From: Blautia sp.
Lineage (GTDB): Bacteria; Bacillota; Clostridia; Lachnospirales; Lachnospiraceae
NCBI GenBank assembly: GCA_017463155.1
Contig: JAFTPT010000040.1
Location: 1-55,539 of the forward strand
Reading direction: 5' to 3'
Length of the DNA stretch: 55,539 bases
Shown here: piece by piece, positions 23,464 through 32,065 of the stretch
Layout: each line of letters opens with the position of its first letter
Numbering within the stretch: position 1 is the first letter of the stretch
Translations under genes and position numbers: made by a program
The notes under the pieces: generated by a model
The model's input: only the letters and a program-made list of their open reading frames with translations
The model's database searches: none
What the model was told of the DNA's origin: nothing

Positions 23464-23934
23464 TTATTCATCCTCCAGAGGCATCTCAAATCCCTCTGTG
23501 ATCTCAACATCTTCCTCGTCACCCTCCGGTGCTGCGGGAATGAATTCCTCGCGGTAGACCTCCTCCGGGGCTCCGCCCAGAAGAGCAGGAAGATTGATGA
23601 TGATGCCATCCATACTGTAGGGCAGCTTGAGCGTGACCGCGCTGCCTGTTTTTTTGGCGTCCTTTTCGGGCGTGATGTGCAGGACCATCTTGAAATCCTG
23701 GCCCATCGTCGAAGCCATGCCGCGGTCGCCTTCCTTCAGCTTGCCCATGGACTCATCGTTTACAAAGACCTGGATCTGGTAGGGCGCTTCATAGACCGTA
23801 CCGTCCTCGGTGGTCAGGGTCTTGTTGTCAAAATACACGGTGTGGCCGCGCCCGATGACGAACATCCAGGCCGCGATGCAGATCACTGCCGCGATCGCGA
23901 TCAGCCGGATCAGGAGTCTCATTTTTGATTTCAT
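23464..23934 (-). CDS. Membrane-anchored protein, DUF6672-like, of the DUF3798 importer operon
   Basis: 156 residues. A single N-terminal transmembrane helix (LLIRLIAIAAVICIAAWMFV) is followed by an extracytoplasmic beta-rich domain (HTVYFDNKTLTTEDGTVYEA, then a strand pair around GMASTMGQDFKMVLHI) and an acidic tail. It matches my recollection of the DUF6672 proteins found next to this type of ABC importer. The start codon overlaps the permease stop by four bases (ATGA), which means tight coupling. It may help assemble or gate the transporter from outside. The function is unproven. Confidence 0.68.
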   Translation of the reverse strand: MKSKMRLLIRLIAIAAVICIAAWMFVIGRGHTVYFDNKTLTTEDGTVYEAPYQIQVFVNDESMGKLKEGDRGMASTMGQDFKMVLHITPEKDAKKTGSAVTLKLPYSMDGIIINLPALLGGAPEEVYREEFIPAAPEGDEEDVEITEGFEMPLEDE

Positions 23935-25061
23935 CTGTTCTCCTCCTCCTGCTGTGCCTGCTGCAGCTGCTCGCTGTTTCTGCTCTTTTCACGCCGTTTG
24001 TTCGTCTCGTACATGATCAGGGCGATGGTGATGACCGCGTAGGAAACAAATACGCGGAAGTATTCACCGATCATGGAGTCGCCGGTGATGGCGGCGCCTG
24101 CTCTGGGAGCGACGATGAACATCAGGTGGAAAAGGATAACTCCGAGGAACACATTTCCGATGGATGCCTTGTCAACCGAGGCACCGCCGACCAGAAGAGC
24201 CGCGATACAGAACATTCCGATCTGGGAATGAGAACTGTAGGTGGCGATGTTGCCCATGTTCTGCAGGTAGATGATCATACCGATGCCCGCCAGGATCGTG
24301 GAGATCACGATCGCGATGATACGGGTACGCTCCACCTTGATACCGGCGTCCCTGGCGACTTCCATGTCCTGTCCGACGGCACGCATATCCTGGCCCAGCT
24401 TGGTACGGCGGAACCAGATGATGAAGACGCAGAGCAGGGCGATGACAAGGAATGTCGCGACCGGGATCTTGACGCCTTTGATGGTCAGCGGGATCAGGTT
24501 GTCCAGGTGCTGCCGCATGGCCAGCAGGGAGACTGTGTTCCGGATGCCGTAGCCGCGGGGCAGCTTGATGGTGGAATGCGCGATGGGAATGACGGAACCC
24601 ATCAGGTACAGGACCACCAGCTGGTACACACCGTTGATGAAAAAGGACATGATGTAGCTGGTGATCATCTCACGGCCCTTGGCCATGTTCAGGATCTTGC
24701 CGCAGAAAAGTCCCAGCAGGATCGAGATCGGAACCGAGATAATCGCGGCCAGGACCATGCCCGGAATGCCGACGATCTGCCAGTCCGATGCCAGGATCAG
24801 GCCGATCTGGCCGGCCATGGCGCCCAGCGTCATACCAAAGTTCAGTCCCATACCTGCCATAATCGGGATCAGGAGGGACAGGATCAAAAAGGCGTTGCGG
24901 CCCATACGGGTCACGATCTCATTGACCAGATAGCTGGGGGACAGGCCCGACAGCGGAATACAGAAGGCGCAGATGATGATGAACATGATCGGAACGGAGC
25001 TTCTGCGAAGGAATGAACCCAGATTGCCCTTGCTTTTGTTTGCACTCGTATTTTTGTTCAT
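23931..25061 (-). CDS. ABC importer permease (BPD_transp_2), second of the DUF3798 system
   Basis: 376 residues with about ten hydrophobic segments, of the branched-chain amino acid / ribose type. It includes the EAA-like loop typical of this class (GQDMEVARDAGIKVERTRII) and the Gly-rich helix MAGMGLNFGMTLGAMAGQIG. The start codon overlaps the stop of the first permease by four bases. The C-terminal tail is charged and Gln-rich. It should pair with the other permease to form the membrane channel for the substrate bound by the DUF3798 protein. Confidence 0.85.
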   Translation of the reverse strand: MNKNTSANKSKGNLGSFLRRSSVPIMFIIICAFCIPLSGLSPSYLVNEIVTRMGRNAFLILSLLIPIMAGMGLNFGMTLGAMAGQIGLILASDWQIVGIPGMVLAAIISVPISILLGLFCGKILNMAKGREMITSYIMSFFINGVYQLVVLYLMGSVIPIAHSTIKLPRGYGIRNTVSLLAMRQHLDNLIPLTIKGVKIPVATFLVIALLCVFIIWFRRTKLGQDMRAVGQDMEVARDAGIKVERTRIIAIVISTILAGIGMIIYLQNMGNIATYSSHSQIGMFCIAALLVGGASVDKASIGNVFLGVILFHLMFIVAPRAGAAITGDSMIGEYFRVFVSYAVITIALIMYETNKRREKSRNSEQLQQAQQEEENR

Positions 25062-26119
25062 TTTGCACCCTCCGTCTTTCTGGTCAGCGCGTACAGGATC
25101 ATGCCCTGGGAGGCGATGATACGGATGACCTCACTCATATCCATATGGACCATGTTGTTCATGACGGTCGGGGTCATGGTCACGATGCCCTGGTAGAGGA
25201 TCGTGCCGATGATCACGTTCATGATCGTTGCCTTGTTGACGGTTGCACCGCCGATCAGGATGGCGGAGACAGCCGGAAGCGCCATGTAGAAGGGCGCCAT
25301 ATAAAGCTGTACAAAGCCGAAGCCCTGCTCATAGACCAGGATGCCGACGGCGGCAAGCCAGGTGGACATCACGACGGAGAGCAGGCGGATCTTGTCAACG
25401 TTGATACCGGCGGCCTTTGCGAAGGTGGGGTTGGAGCCCACAGCCGTCATGGCGGTTCCCGTCTTGGTGTGCAGGAATGCCCACATCAGGAAGGCGAGAA
25501 GCGCAAAGAACAGGATCGTTCCGGTCGGGATCTCGAGATTGCCGATCCGGATCCGCAGGAATCTGGCCAGCGTGTCGATGTAGTAGCCCTCCAGGGAGAT
25601 GGTGGTACGAAGTCCTTTGCCGGAAAGACCCCAGACCATGTTGGGGCTCTTGTAGGGAAGGACCAGCCACATCATGCACATGAAGGAAACGGATGAGAAG
25701 CCGACGTATGTCGCGATCATCATCTCGCCGCCCTTGATCTTGTTAAGCAGCCAGCCGTAGCCGCTGCCGAGGACCAGGGCGAAGGGGGTGGCGATCAGGA
25801 TCGCCATCACGAAGGACAACCCTCCGGTGAAGCCGAACTCGATGGACAGTGTTGCGCCGAGAAGTCCGGAAATGATCCCCAGGGGAAGTCCGAAGTTCAG
25901 ACCGCAGCCCGAATGCACCATGGGGACCATGGCCAGAACGAGGATACCGTTCCAGCTGAAACGGGCGATGATATTTGTGATCTGGGTGGGCAGATCCGCG
26001 CCCACGAACGGTGCCAGGATCAGGAGCAGCAGCAGGAATGCTGTGATAATGAGCCTCGGAAGTCCAAAGCTTTCGATGAACTGTCCGATCCGGCCTTTTT
26101 CTTTTTTGTCTGTATTCAC
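25058..26119 (-). CDS. ABC importer permease (BPD_transp_2), first of the DUF3798 system
   Basis: 353 residues, about ten transmembrane segments. It has the same Gly-rich helix as its partner (VHSGCGLNFGLPLGIISGLL) and the cytoplasmic coupling loop VGSNPTFAKAAGINVDKIRL. It lies 15 bases after the ATPase gene and overlaps the next permease gene by ATGA. The substrate is unknown; relatives move sugars, nucleosides or lipoproteins' ligands (BmpA-type systems). Confidence 0.85.
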   Translation of the reverse strand: MNTDKKEKGRIGQFIESFGLPRLIITAFLLLLLILAPFVGADLPTQITNIIARFSWNGILVLAMVPMVHSGCGLNFGLPLGIISGLLGATLSIEFGFTGGLSFVMAILIATPFALVLGSGYGWLLNKIKGGEMMIATYVGFSSVSFMCMMWLVLPYKSPNMVWGLSGKGLRTTISLEGYYIDTLARFLRIRIGNLEIPTGTILFFALLAFLMWAFLHTKTGTAMTAVGSNPTFAKAAGINVDKIRLLSVVMSTWLAAVGILVYEQGFGFVQLYMAPFYMALPAVSAILIGGATVNKATIMNVIIGTILYQGIVTMTPTVMNNMVHMDMSEVIRIIASQGMILYALTRKTEGAK

Positions 26120-26134
26120 GTTTGCTGATCCTCC

Positions 26135-27730
26135 TTAAATGACCTGGCTGAGCATCAGGGCGCCCAGCTCTTCGACGGAGGAGGCGGCCGGGAGGATCCC
26201 TGCGATCTTACCTCCGGAAACGATGGCGATCCGGTCGCAGCTCTGCCGGAGCTCTTCCAGCTCGGATGAGACCATTACGATGGTGACGCCGCTTTCGCGG
26301 TTGAAATTCTTAAGAGCCTGCAGGACCAGTGCCTTGGCGCCGACGTCGATACCGCGGGTGGGCTCGGAGACGAACAGGACGCGCGGATTCAGGGCGAAAG
26401 CCTTGGCCAGGCATACCTTCTGCTGGTTGCCGCCCGAAAGCTCTTTGGCCTTCTGACGGGAGCTGGTGCACTTGATGGCCAGCTCGTCGATGTATTTCTC
26501 GGTGATCTCGCGGATCGCGTTCTCGTCACGCCACTTGATCAGGCCGCCCAGGTATTTTTTGAGGAAACGGTTCTGGATCTGCATGGCCGGGAAGGCGATG
26601 TTCCATTCCAGAGATTCATCCAGAAGAAGGCCGACGCCGCGCCGGTCCTCCGATACAAAGGCGAAGCTTGAGTCAAGACACCGGCGGGGATTGTTGAGCG
26701 GGATCTCGGAACCGTCGAAGAGGACGGTGCCTCCGGCGGGATAGAGCCCCATGATGCCGTTCGGGATGCCGAGCTTGCCCTGGCCGGCCAGGCCGCCGAT
26801 CCCGAGGATCTCGCCCTCCTTGACGTCAAGGCTGACGTTCCGGACGGTCTCTCCGGGCATGTCCACCCAGAGCTTCCGGATCGAGAGGATGGTCTTGCTG
26901 GTTTCAGTGTTGCGGGAAGAAACGGAGGTTTCTTCACCGCCCTTGACCTCGCGGCCGACCATCCAGCGGGTGATCTCCTGGACATTGGTCTCGGACGCGG
27001 GGCTTTCATTGACGACGTATCCGTCCCGCATGACCACGACGCGGTTGCAGACGGAAAGGATCTCCTGGAGACGGTGCGTGATAAAGATGATCGCGATGCC
27101 CCGGGCGGCCATGCCGCGGATGGATTCCAGCAGCGCCTCGGCCTCACGCTCGGTCAGGACGGCCGTGGGCTCGTCGAGGATCAGGAGCTTCAGCTGCTCC
27201 TTGGAGAGCTCTCTTGCGATCTCGGTAAACTGCTTGTGGCCGACGGGCATGTCACTGATGACCATGCTCCGGTCAATGTCGACGCCCATTATCTCGATGG
27301 CGTTGGCGGCCCGCTCGTCCATCTCCGTTCTTTTTAAGGTATTCATCCGGTCCCCGAAGATCTGTGAGATCACATTGCTGCGGGTCGGTTCCCGGTTGAG
27401 AAGGATGTTTTCGGTCGTGGTAAAGCCCGGGATCAGGGAGAATTCCTGATGGACCATGCCGATGCCGGCCGCGATGGCGTCGAAGGGCGAGGAGAAGTGA
27501 ACGGTCTCACCGTTCAGGATCACGTCTCCGCCGTAGCCGCCTGTCTCCCGGATCATATCAGCGCCGAAAAGGATGCGCATCAGGGTCGATTTGCCGGCGC
27601 CGTTTTCGCCGACAAGCCCGATCACTTCACCTTCGTGCAGGGTCAGATTGATATCGGTCAGAACCTGGTTCCCGAAGAAATCCTTCTGGATATTCCGCAG
27701 CTCGAGAAGCGGTTTGTTTTGCTCGTTCAT
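26135..27730 (-). CDS. Double ABC ATPase of the DUF3798 importer
   Basis: 531 residues with two nucleotide-binding halves, as in ribose-type (CUT2) ATPases. The first half has a good Walker A (GENGAGKSTLM) and Walker B (LLILDEPTAVL), but its ABC signature is degenerate (MPVGHKQFTEIA). The second half has an imperfect Walker A (GLAGQGKLGI), a perfect signature (LSGGNQQKVCLAKA) and a Walker B with Ser in place of Asp (VLFVSEPTRGID). Thus one composite site looks competent and the other poor, a known asymmetry in this class though more marked here. It powers import through the two permeases downstream. Confidence 0.88.
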   Translation of the reverse strand: MNEQNKPLLELRNIQKDFFGNQVLTDINLTLHEGEVIGLVGENGAGKSTLMRILFGADMIRETGGYGGDVILNGETVHFSSPFDAIAAGIGMVHQEFSLIPGFTTTENILLNREPTRSNVISQIFGDRMNTLKRTEMDERAANAIEIMGVDIDRSMVISDMPVGHKQFTEIARELSKEQLKLLILDEPTAVLTEREAEALLESIRGMAARGIAIIFITHRLQEILSVCNRVVVMRDGYVVNESPASETNVQEITRWMVGREVKGGEETSVSSRNTETSKTILSIRKLWVDMPGETVRNVSLDVKEGEILGIGGLAGQGKLGIPNGIMGLYPAGGTVLFDGSEIPLNNPRRCLDSSFAFVSEDRRGVGLLLDESLEWNIAFPAMQIQNRFLKKYLGGLIKWRDENAIREITEKYIDELAIKCTSSRQKAKELSGGNQQKVCLAKAFALNPRVLFVSEPTRGIDVGAKALVLQALKNFNRESGVTIVMVSSELEELRQSCDRIAIVSGGKIAGILPAASSVEELGALMLSQVI

Positions 27731-27744
27731 GCTGATGACCTTTC

Positions 27745-27774
27745 AAAAAGGAAGGGAGGAGAACAGCGCCTCCC
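27745..27774 (-). terminator. Attenuator after the DUF3798 binding-protein gene
   Basis: On the minus strand the stem GGGAGG (27774-27769) / CCTCCC (27759-27754) is followed by TTCCTTTTT. It lies between the binding-protein stop and the ATPase start, so part of the transcripts should end here and the binding protein be made in excess. Confidence 0.65.
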
Positions 27775-27798
27775 CCCTGTTGGTTTTGTTGGAATGAC

Positions 27799-29064
27799 TT
27801 ACTTGGTGGTGAAGTATTTCTCCGGAACTTCGATCTCGGTGGAGCCCATGAAGTAGCCCGGATCGCCCATGATATAGGTGTCCTGATATACCAGGAATAC
27901 GTTGTCCAGCTTGACGCCGGTGTCAGCATTGGTATAGTTGGAGCCGTTCCACTGAGCCTTCGGAGAGTACTCCTGGAAAGCTGCTGCGATGTCGTCGATG
28001 TTGTCCAGCTCGCTCTTGCCGTCGAGAACGTTCATAGCGTGCTGTGCAAGACCTGCAGAAACGGTGTAGCCATAGGAGTATGCCCAGGTACCGAATCTGC
28101 CTGCGCCGCCCTTTTCGACAACAGCCTCTTCAACCTTTGCAAGGATGGCTTCGAAGTCGCCGGCCTGCTCGGTAAGGTCAAGACCCAGAGCTCCCGGATA
28201 GCCCATCAGCGGGGACGGAAGGTCAGCTTCGATGAAGTATCCGCCGCATTCCAGCAGCTTCTTCAGAAGCGGCTCGGTGTGTGCGTCGTTGGTACAGAAG
28301 TAAGCGGTGTTCGTGCCGTATTTCTCGACCCATTCCGGAACATGCTCAAGAATGTAAGCCTGTGCGCCGGGAACGCCTACGTCGGTGGTGGGATCCGGAG
28401 CGGTCTCAAGGACGAACTTCATGCCGAATTCCTCACAGGCGGCGGTCATGATGGCCACACGGCGGCTCATGGTCTCATAGGACATGTGACGCGGGAAGGA
28501 GATGTGTACGAAGGTGTCGCAGCCGAGCTCGTGAGCGGTGCGGATGATCAGGTATCCACGTGCCACGAAGTCGTTGTTGGTGACCAGGTCGGCAGCGCTG
28601 CCGATCTCCGGAAGGTCCTCGTGGGACTCGCCGGCGATGCAGAGGATGTCAGGTCTTCTCTCCTTGATCTGGCGGAAAGCCTCGGTGGTGCCCGGGATCG
28701 CCTGGTTGACGATGATGGCCTTCATATCCGGGTCATCGGAAAGGTTCACGATGGTCTGAACGGTGGTCTCAAGCTCTTCGGTGAAGTTGTCGGGATAGAT
28801 CGCCAGAGTGACGCGGTCCTCGCCGTACTTGGCCTGGAAAGCCTCGGCGCCGCGGCGGTCATCCTCGGACTGGGAAACGGAACCGGTTACGATACCGATG
28901 TGGTAGTCGCCGGAAGCCTCGGTCTCGTCCGCAGCTTCGTCAGCAGCTTCTTCCTCGTCTTCCTCGATCTCGATACTCTCGACCTCAGCCATAACGGGGA
29001 CAGTCGCAAAAGCGGTGACCGCCATTGCGGAAGCAAGGAGCAGGCTCAGTAATTTCTTCTTCAT
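27799..29064 (-). CDS. DUF3798 family solute-binding protein
   Basis: 421 residues. The signal peptide (MKKKLLSLLLASAMAVTAFA, cut near VMAEVE) has no lipobox Cys. A ~30-residue acidic linker follows (IEEDEEEAADEAADE). The mature part is a two-lobed periplasmic-binding fold: YHIGIVTGSVSQSEDDRRGA at the start, then MKAIIVNQAIPGTTEAF, FVHISFPRHMSYETM and YFCTNDAHTEPLLKKLLECG. It matches the DUF3798 family in landmarks and in its place before a CUT2-like transporter. The ligand is not known to me. It is the first gene of a six-gene leftward operon, with a good promoter at 29137-29109. Confidence 0.85.
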   Translation of the reverse strand: MKKKLLSLLLASAMAVTAFATVPVMAEVESIEIEEDEEEAADEAADETEASGDYHIGIVTGSVSQSEDDRRGAEAFQAKYGEDRVTLAIYPDNFTEELETTVQTIVNLSDDPDMKAIIVNQAIPGTTEAFRQIKERRPDILCIAGESHEDLPEIGSAADLVTNNDFVARGYLIIRTAHELGCDTFVHISFPRHMSYETMSRRVAIMTAACEEFGMKFVLETAPDPTTDVGVPGAQAYILEHVPEWVEKYGTNTAYFCTNDAHTEPLLKKLLECGGYFIEADLPSPLMGYPGALGLDLTEQAGDFEAILAKVEEAVVEKGGAGRFGTWAYSYGYTVSAGLAQHAMNVLDGKSELDNIDDIAAAFQEYSPKAQWNGSNYTNADTGVKLDNVFLVYQDTYIMGDPGYFMGSTEIEVPEKYFTTK

Positions 29065-29108
29065 GAATTTGTTCCTCCTTAATTATAGGGTTGATAGTTT
29101 ATGAAGCT

Positions 29109-29137
29109 ATTTTACATGAAATGAGCTGATTCGTCAA
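29109..29137 (-). promoter_or_regulatory. Promoter of the DUF3798 importer operon
   Basis: On the minus strand TTGACG (29137-29132), a 17-bp spacer, TAAAAT (29114-29109), about 45 bp upstream of the binding-protein start. Confidence 0.68.
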
Positions 29138-29198
29138 TTCTTTATAGCGTTGAAATGTTAAAACAAAAGGCAGGTGACAGTTCTCTGCCCTTTTGAAA

Positions 29199-29212
29199 TG
29201 AAAGCGCTTTCC
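29199..29212. promoter_or_regulatory. LacI/CcpA-type operator (cre-like)
   Basis: TGAAAGCGCTTTCC matches the cre consensus TGWAARCGYTWNCW at all positions and contains the palindrome GAAAGCGCTTTC. It lies upstream of both divergent promoters, so it may be read by the LacI protein encoded next to it, by CcpA, or by both. Confidence 0.75.
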
Positions 29213-29295
29213 CAATACCATTATTCATTCTGCACGAAAACCTGGGACGTAATTTGGACAAAACAGAGAAAAGCCCGATTTATGGCATTCCATTC

Positions 29296-29323
29296 TTGAC
29301 AGAGGTCAAAGGATATGTATAAT
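29296..29323 (+). promoter_or_regulatory. Promoter of lacI-family gene
   Basis: TTGACA (29296-29301), 16 bp, TATAAT (29318-29323): both hexamers are perfect. Confidence 0.82.
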
Positions 29324-29380
29324 TTGGAAGTAGGAAAGGGCTTTCCCATCCTTTCCAAAAAAGGAAGAGAAGGAGAGCAC

Positions 29381-30397
29381 ATGTCCGTCACGATCGATGA
29401 TATTGCCAAGGAAGCAAGAGTATCCACTGCAACGGTATCCCGCGTGATCAACGGATCCAAGGCCGTCAGCCCGGAGCTGACCCGGAGGGTCCTCGAGGTG
29501 ATCGAGCGCAACCGGTTCAAGCCCAATTCGTTTGCAAGGGGGCTGGCGACTGACAAATCCAGCATCATCGGCGTGATCGTCGCGGATATATCCAATCCGG
29601 TCATCTCCACCACGATCAAAGGGATCAACCACGTCGCCCAGCAAAAAGGCTACACCGTCATGGTGTGCGAGTCGGACGGCAACGGCGACAAGGAACAGAT
29701 GCTGCTGGAACGGCTGGAGGAACAGAAGGCCTCCGGGGTGATCCTCGCCGGCATGAATGTGGACCATAACCGGATCCAGCAGATGCTGCGCATGGACTTT
29801 CCCATCGTCATGGTGACGCAGCAGTCCTCGGACGGAAAGATCACGATCAACACGGTGATCCATGACAACATCAACGCCATCCGGGATGCGGTGGTTTTCC
29901 TGCACACCAGCGGCCATCGGAGGATCGGCTTTATCTGCGGACCTGAGAACGACTATTCCTCCGGCATTAAACGTCTGGAGGGCTTCCGGACCTCCATGGA
30001 GGAGCTGCAGCTTGAAGTACCGGAGTCCTATATCATGTTCGGGGATTTCTCGTATGAAAGCGGACGGGAATGCATGCGGCGGATCTTTGAAGAGAACGCC
30101 ATTATGCCGACGGCGGTGCTGGCCTGCTCGGACCTGATGGCGGCGGGAGCCGTTTCGGGAGCGGCAAGCCTGGGACTTTCGGTTCCGCAGGATCTTTCGA
30201 TCATGGGATTCGACGATACCGACCTGGCCCGTTACCTCAATCCCGCGCTGTCGACGGTCAGGATCCCGTATTTTGAAGAAGGTGAAAAGGCCGCTGAGGA
30301 GCTCTTCTCGCTGATGGAAAGCGGAGAAAAAGCAACCGGAAAGCTGGTCTACGTTCCGCACAAGGTGATCCGCAGATTCAGCGTGCGTAAGATCTGA
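29381..30397 (+). CDS. LacI-family transcriptional regulator
   Basis: 338 residues from the ATG at 29381, with GAAGGAGAG upstream. The helix-turn-helix and hinge are typical: TIDDIAKEARVSTATVSRVI, then PNSFARGLAT. The effector domain is a ribose-binding-like fold with the landmarks IGVIVADISNPVIS, TSGHRRIGFICGPENDYSSG and DLSIMGFDDTDLARYLNPAL. It sits between two transporter operons, each with an AAGCGCTT-type operator, and so may control both as well as itself. It is related to CcpA-type proteins, but nothing shows the HPr-Ser46-P-binding specificity, so a pathway-specific role is more likely. Confidence 0.9.
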   Translation: MSVTIDDIAKEARVSTATVSRVINGSKAVSPELTRRVLEVIERNRFKPNSFARGLATDKSSIIGVIVADISNPVISTTIKGINHVAQQKGYTVMVCESDGNGDKEQMLLERLEEQKASGVILAGMNVDHNRIQQMLRMDFPIVMVTQQSSDGKITINTVIHDNINAIRDAVVFLHTSGHRRIGFICGPENDYSSGIKRLEGFRTSMEELQLEVPESYIMFGDFSYESGRECMRRIFEENAIMPTAVLACSDLMAAGAVSGAASLGLSVPQDLSIMGFDDTDLARYLNPALSTVRIPYFEEGEKAAEELFSLMESGEKATGKLVYVPHKVIRRFSVRKI

Positions 30398-30492
30398 TGC
30401 CGGACAGACCGTTTTCTGCCGGGAGCAGATCCACATGGAATACAGACAGACCATAATACCTGCCTGCGGGCAGGTATATATTGGACCCGCGA

Positions 30493-30506
30493 TGTAAGCG
30501 CTTACA
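30493..30506. promoter_or_regulatory. Operator upstream of the first sugar ABC operon
   Basis: TGTAAGCGCTTACA is a perfect 14-bp palindrome and again fits TGWAARCGYTWNCW. A weaker relative, TGAAACCGTTTACC, lies at 30581-30594. Both precede the binding-protein gene at 30686, and the pair suggests looping or cooperative binding. A TACCTGCC / GGCAGGTA hairpin (30457-30476) upstream may end the lacI transcript. Confidence 0.75.
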
Positions 30507-30685
30507 TTTTGACCCTGAAAGAACATGGCGAAACAAAACGGACTTCCTAAAAAATAAGAAAACTGGAAGGTGTTCTATTTTGAAACCGTTTACCCGACAC
30601 CGGCGGAATATTCTCACGTACATCGTCCCGCAAGGGATGAAGATACAATTCACACCACATGTTTATGTCAAGGAGGTAATTCAAG

Positions 30686-31960
30686 ATGACGAAACAGGTA
30701 AAAAGAGCTGCAGCTGTCGCTCTGGCGGCTGCCATGGCACTGTCCCAGAACGTGATCACGTTTGCAGAGGAGGCTGCGGACAAGATCACCATCACCTTTG
30801 CGTTTGACGAAGGCGTAGGCACACCGACGGAGGAAGCCATCGAGGCCTTCAATGCGAGCCAGGATGAGATCTTCGTGCAGTCCTACCATCTTCCCCAGGA
30901 CGCAAACAACCTGCATGATGACTTTGTAAACAAGCTGATCTCCGAGGATACCAGCATCGATGTGATGGCCCTTGACGTCGTCTACATCGCTGAGTTTGCA
31001 TCCGCCGGCTGGATCGAAGCCCTCGATGGCCTGTATACCGAAGAAGAGCTCGGTGCTTATCTTGACGGAACCGTGGAGGGAGCGAAATTCGACGGGACTC
31101 TCTATGCGGCTCCCTGGTTCACAAACGCTTCCGCGCTGTTCTATCGTACGGATGTGCTGGAAGAGCTTGGCGTGACGGAGGTTCCGACCACGTTCCAGGG
31201 CTGGAAGGATCTGTATGACCAGCTTCCCGAGGATTCCGGCATCGACTACGCATTCTGCTTCCAGGGAAGCCAGAGCGAAGCCATGGTCTGCAACTGGGTC
31301 GAGTTCCTGGCCTCCTTCGGCGCAAGCGTGCTGAATGAGGAAGGCGCCCCTGCCTGCAATTCCGAGGAAGCAATCGCCGCTACCCAGATGATGGCTGACC
31401 TGATCGGCACCTATGCACCCGAAGGAACCACGACCTATGCCGAGACGGAAGCGCAGCAGGTCTTCCAGGAGGGCAAGGCTCTTACCTGCCGTACCTGGTC
31501 CGGTACCTGGAATACCTTTAACAATCCGGAAGAATCCGATGTGTCCGGAAAGGTCGGCATGACTGTTCTCCCGGTCAATGCAGAGGGCGACACAGCGCAC
31601 AGCTGCCTCGGCGGTCTGGACCTGGCGATCAACACCTACATCAGCGACGAGCAGAAGGAAGCTGCAAAGACGTTTGTAAAATGGCTTTCCTCCGAGGAAG
31701 AAGAGAAGGCGTTCTGCCTGAGCTCCTCCCAGCCGCCGACGGTCAAGGCCGTATACAGCGACGCAGATGTTCTTGAAGCGATCCCGTTCTACACGGATTT
31801 CTATTCCATCATCGAGAGCGGCAAAGGCCGTCCCGCTTCTCCGGATTATTCGATCCTTTCCGATGCGATCCAGAGAAACGTACATGCGGCTCTAACCGGA
31901 GAATCCTCGGTAGAAGATGCATTGAACGCCCTGCAGGAAGAGGCGGAAGCCCTTCAGTAA
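30686..31960 (+). CDS. Carbohydrate ABC importer, extracellular solute-binding protein (family 1)
   Basis: 424 residues. The signal peptide (MTKQVKRAAAVALAAAMALS, cut after TFAEE region) has no lipobox Cys. The mature protein follows the CUT1 binding-protein pattern: ITITFAFDEGVGTPTEEAIE, then VMALDVVYIAEFASAGWIEA, LYAAPWFTNASALFYRTDVL, and the C-terminal TWSGTWNTFNNPEES with sugar-stacking Trp residues. The exact sugar cannot be told. CAAGGAGG precedes the ATG. It is the first gene of a six-gene unit with two permeases, an aldo/keto reductase and an oxidoreductase. No dedicated ATPase is present, so a shared MsmK-type ATPase is needed. Confidence 0.9.
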   Translation: MTKQVKRAAAVALAAAMALSQNVITFAEEAADKITITFAFDEGVGTPTEEAIEAFNASQDEIFVQSYHLPQDANNLHDDFVNKLISEDTSIDVMALDVVYIAEFASAGWIEALDGLYTEEELGAYLDGTVEGAKFDGTLYAAPWFTNASALFYRTDVLEELGVTEVPTTFQGWKDLYDQLPEDSGIDYAFCFQGSQSEAMVCNWVEFLASFGASVLNEEGAPACNSEEAIAATQMMADLIGTYAPEGTTTYAETEAQQVFQEGKALTCRTWSGTWNTFNNPEESDVSGKVGMTVLPVNAEGDTAHSCLGGLDLAINTYISDEQKEAAKTFVKWLSSEEEEKAFCLSSSQPPTVKAVYSDADVLEAIPFYTDFYSIIESGKGRPASPDYSILSDAIQRNVHAALTGESSVEDALNALQEEAEALQ

Positions 31961-32004
31961 ACCGAACGACGGCAAGGAGACACCACCTCTTTGCCAAAGG
32001 AGGT

Positions 32005-32030
32005 ACCGCGGCAGGTTTATCTGCCGCGGT
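32005..32030 (+). terminator. Attenuator hairpin between binding protein and permease
   Basis: ACCGCGGCAG (32005-32014) and CTGCCGCGGT (32021-32030) form a perfect 10-bp stem with a 6-nt loop, followed by ATTTCT. It lies directly after the binding-protein gene, so it may reduce downstream transcription or protect the 5' mRNA end. Confidence 0.6.
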
Positions 32031-32065
32031 ATTTCTACAAAGATGACAGGATAAGGTGTGGCGCG

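Larger units (their letters stand above)
29065..29380. other. Divergent control region between DUF3798 operon and lacI
   Basis: This 316-bp region holds the leftward promoter (29109-29137), a perfect AAGCGCTT-type operator (29199-29212) and the rightward lacI promoter (29296-29323). No coding sequence was seen. Confidence 0.7.

Noticed and set aside
23925-25016. Long rightward frames opposite the permease genes
   Set aside because: They mirror hydrophobic codons and give Asp/His/Gln-rich text; the minus-strand permeases have ATGA coupling and family motifs.
29381-30397. The LacI-family protein as CcpA itself
   Set aside because: The flanking operators match cre, but its position between two transport operons favours a local regulator. 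Sequence alone does not show HPr-binding residues.
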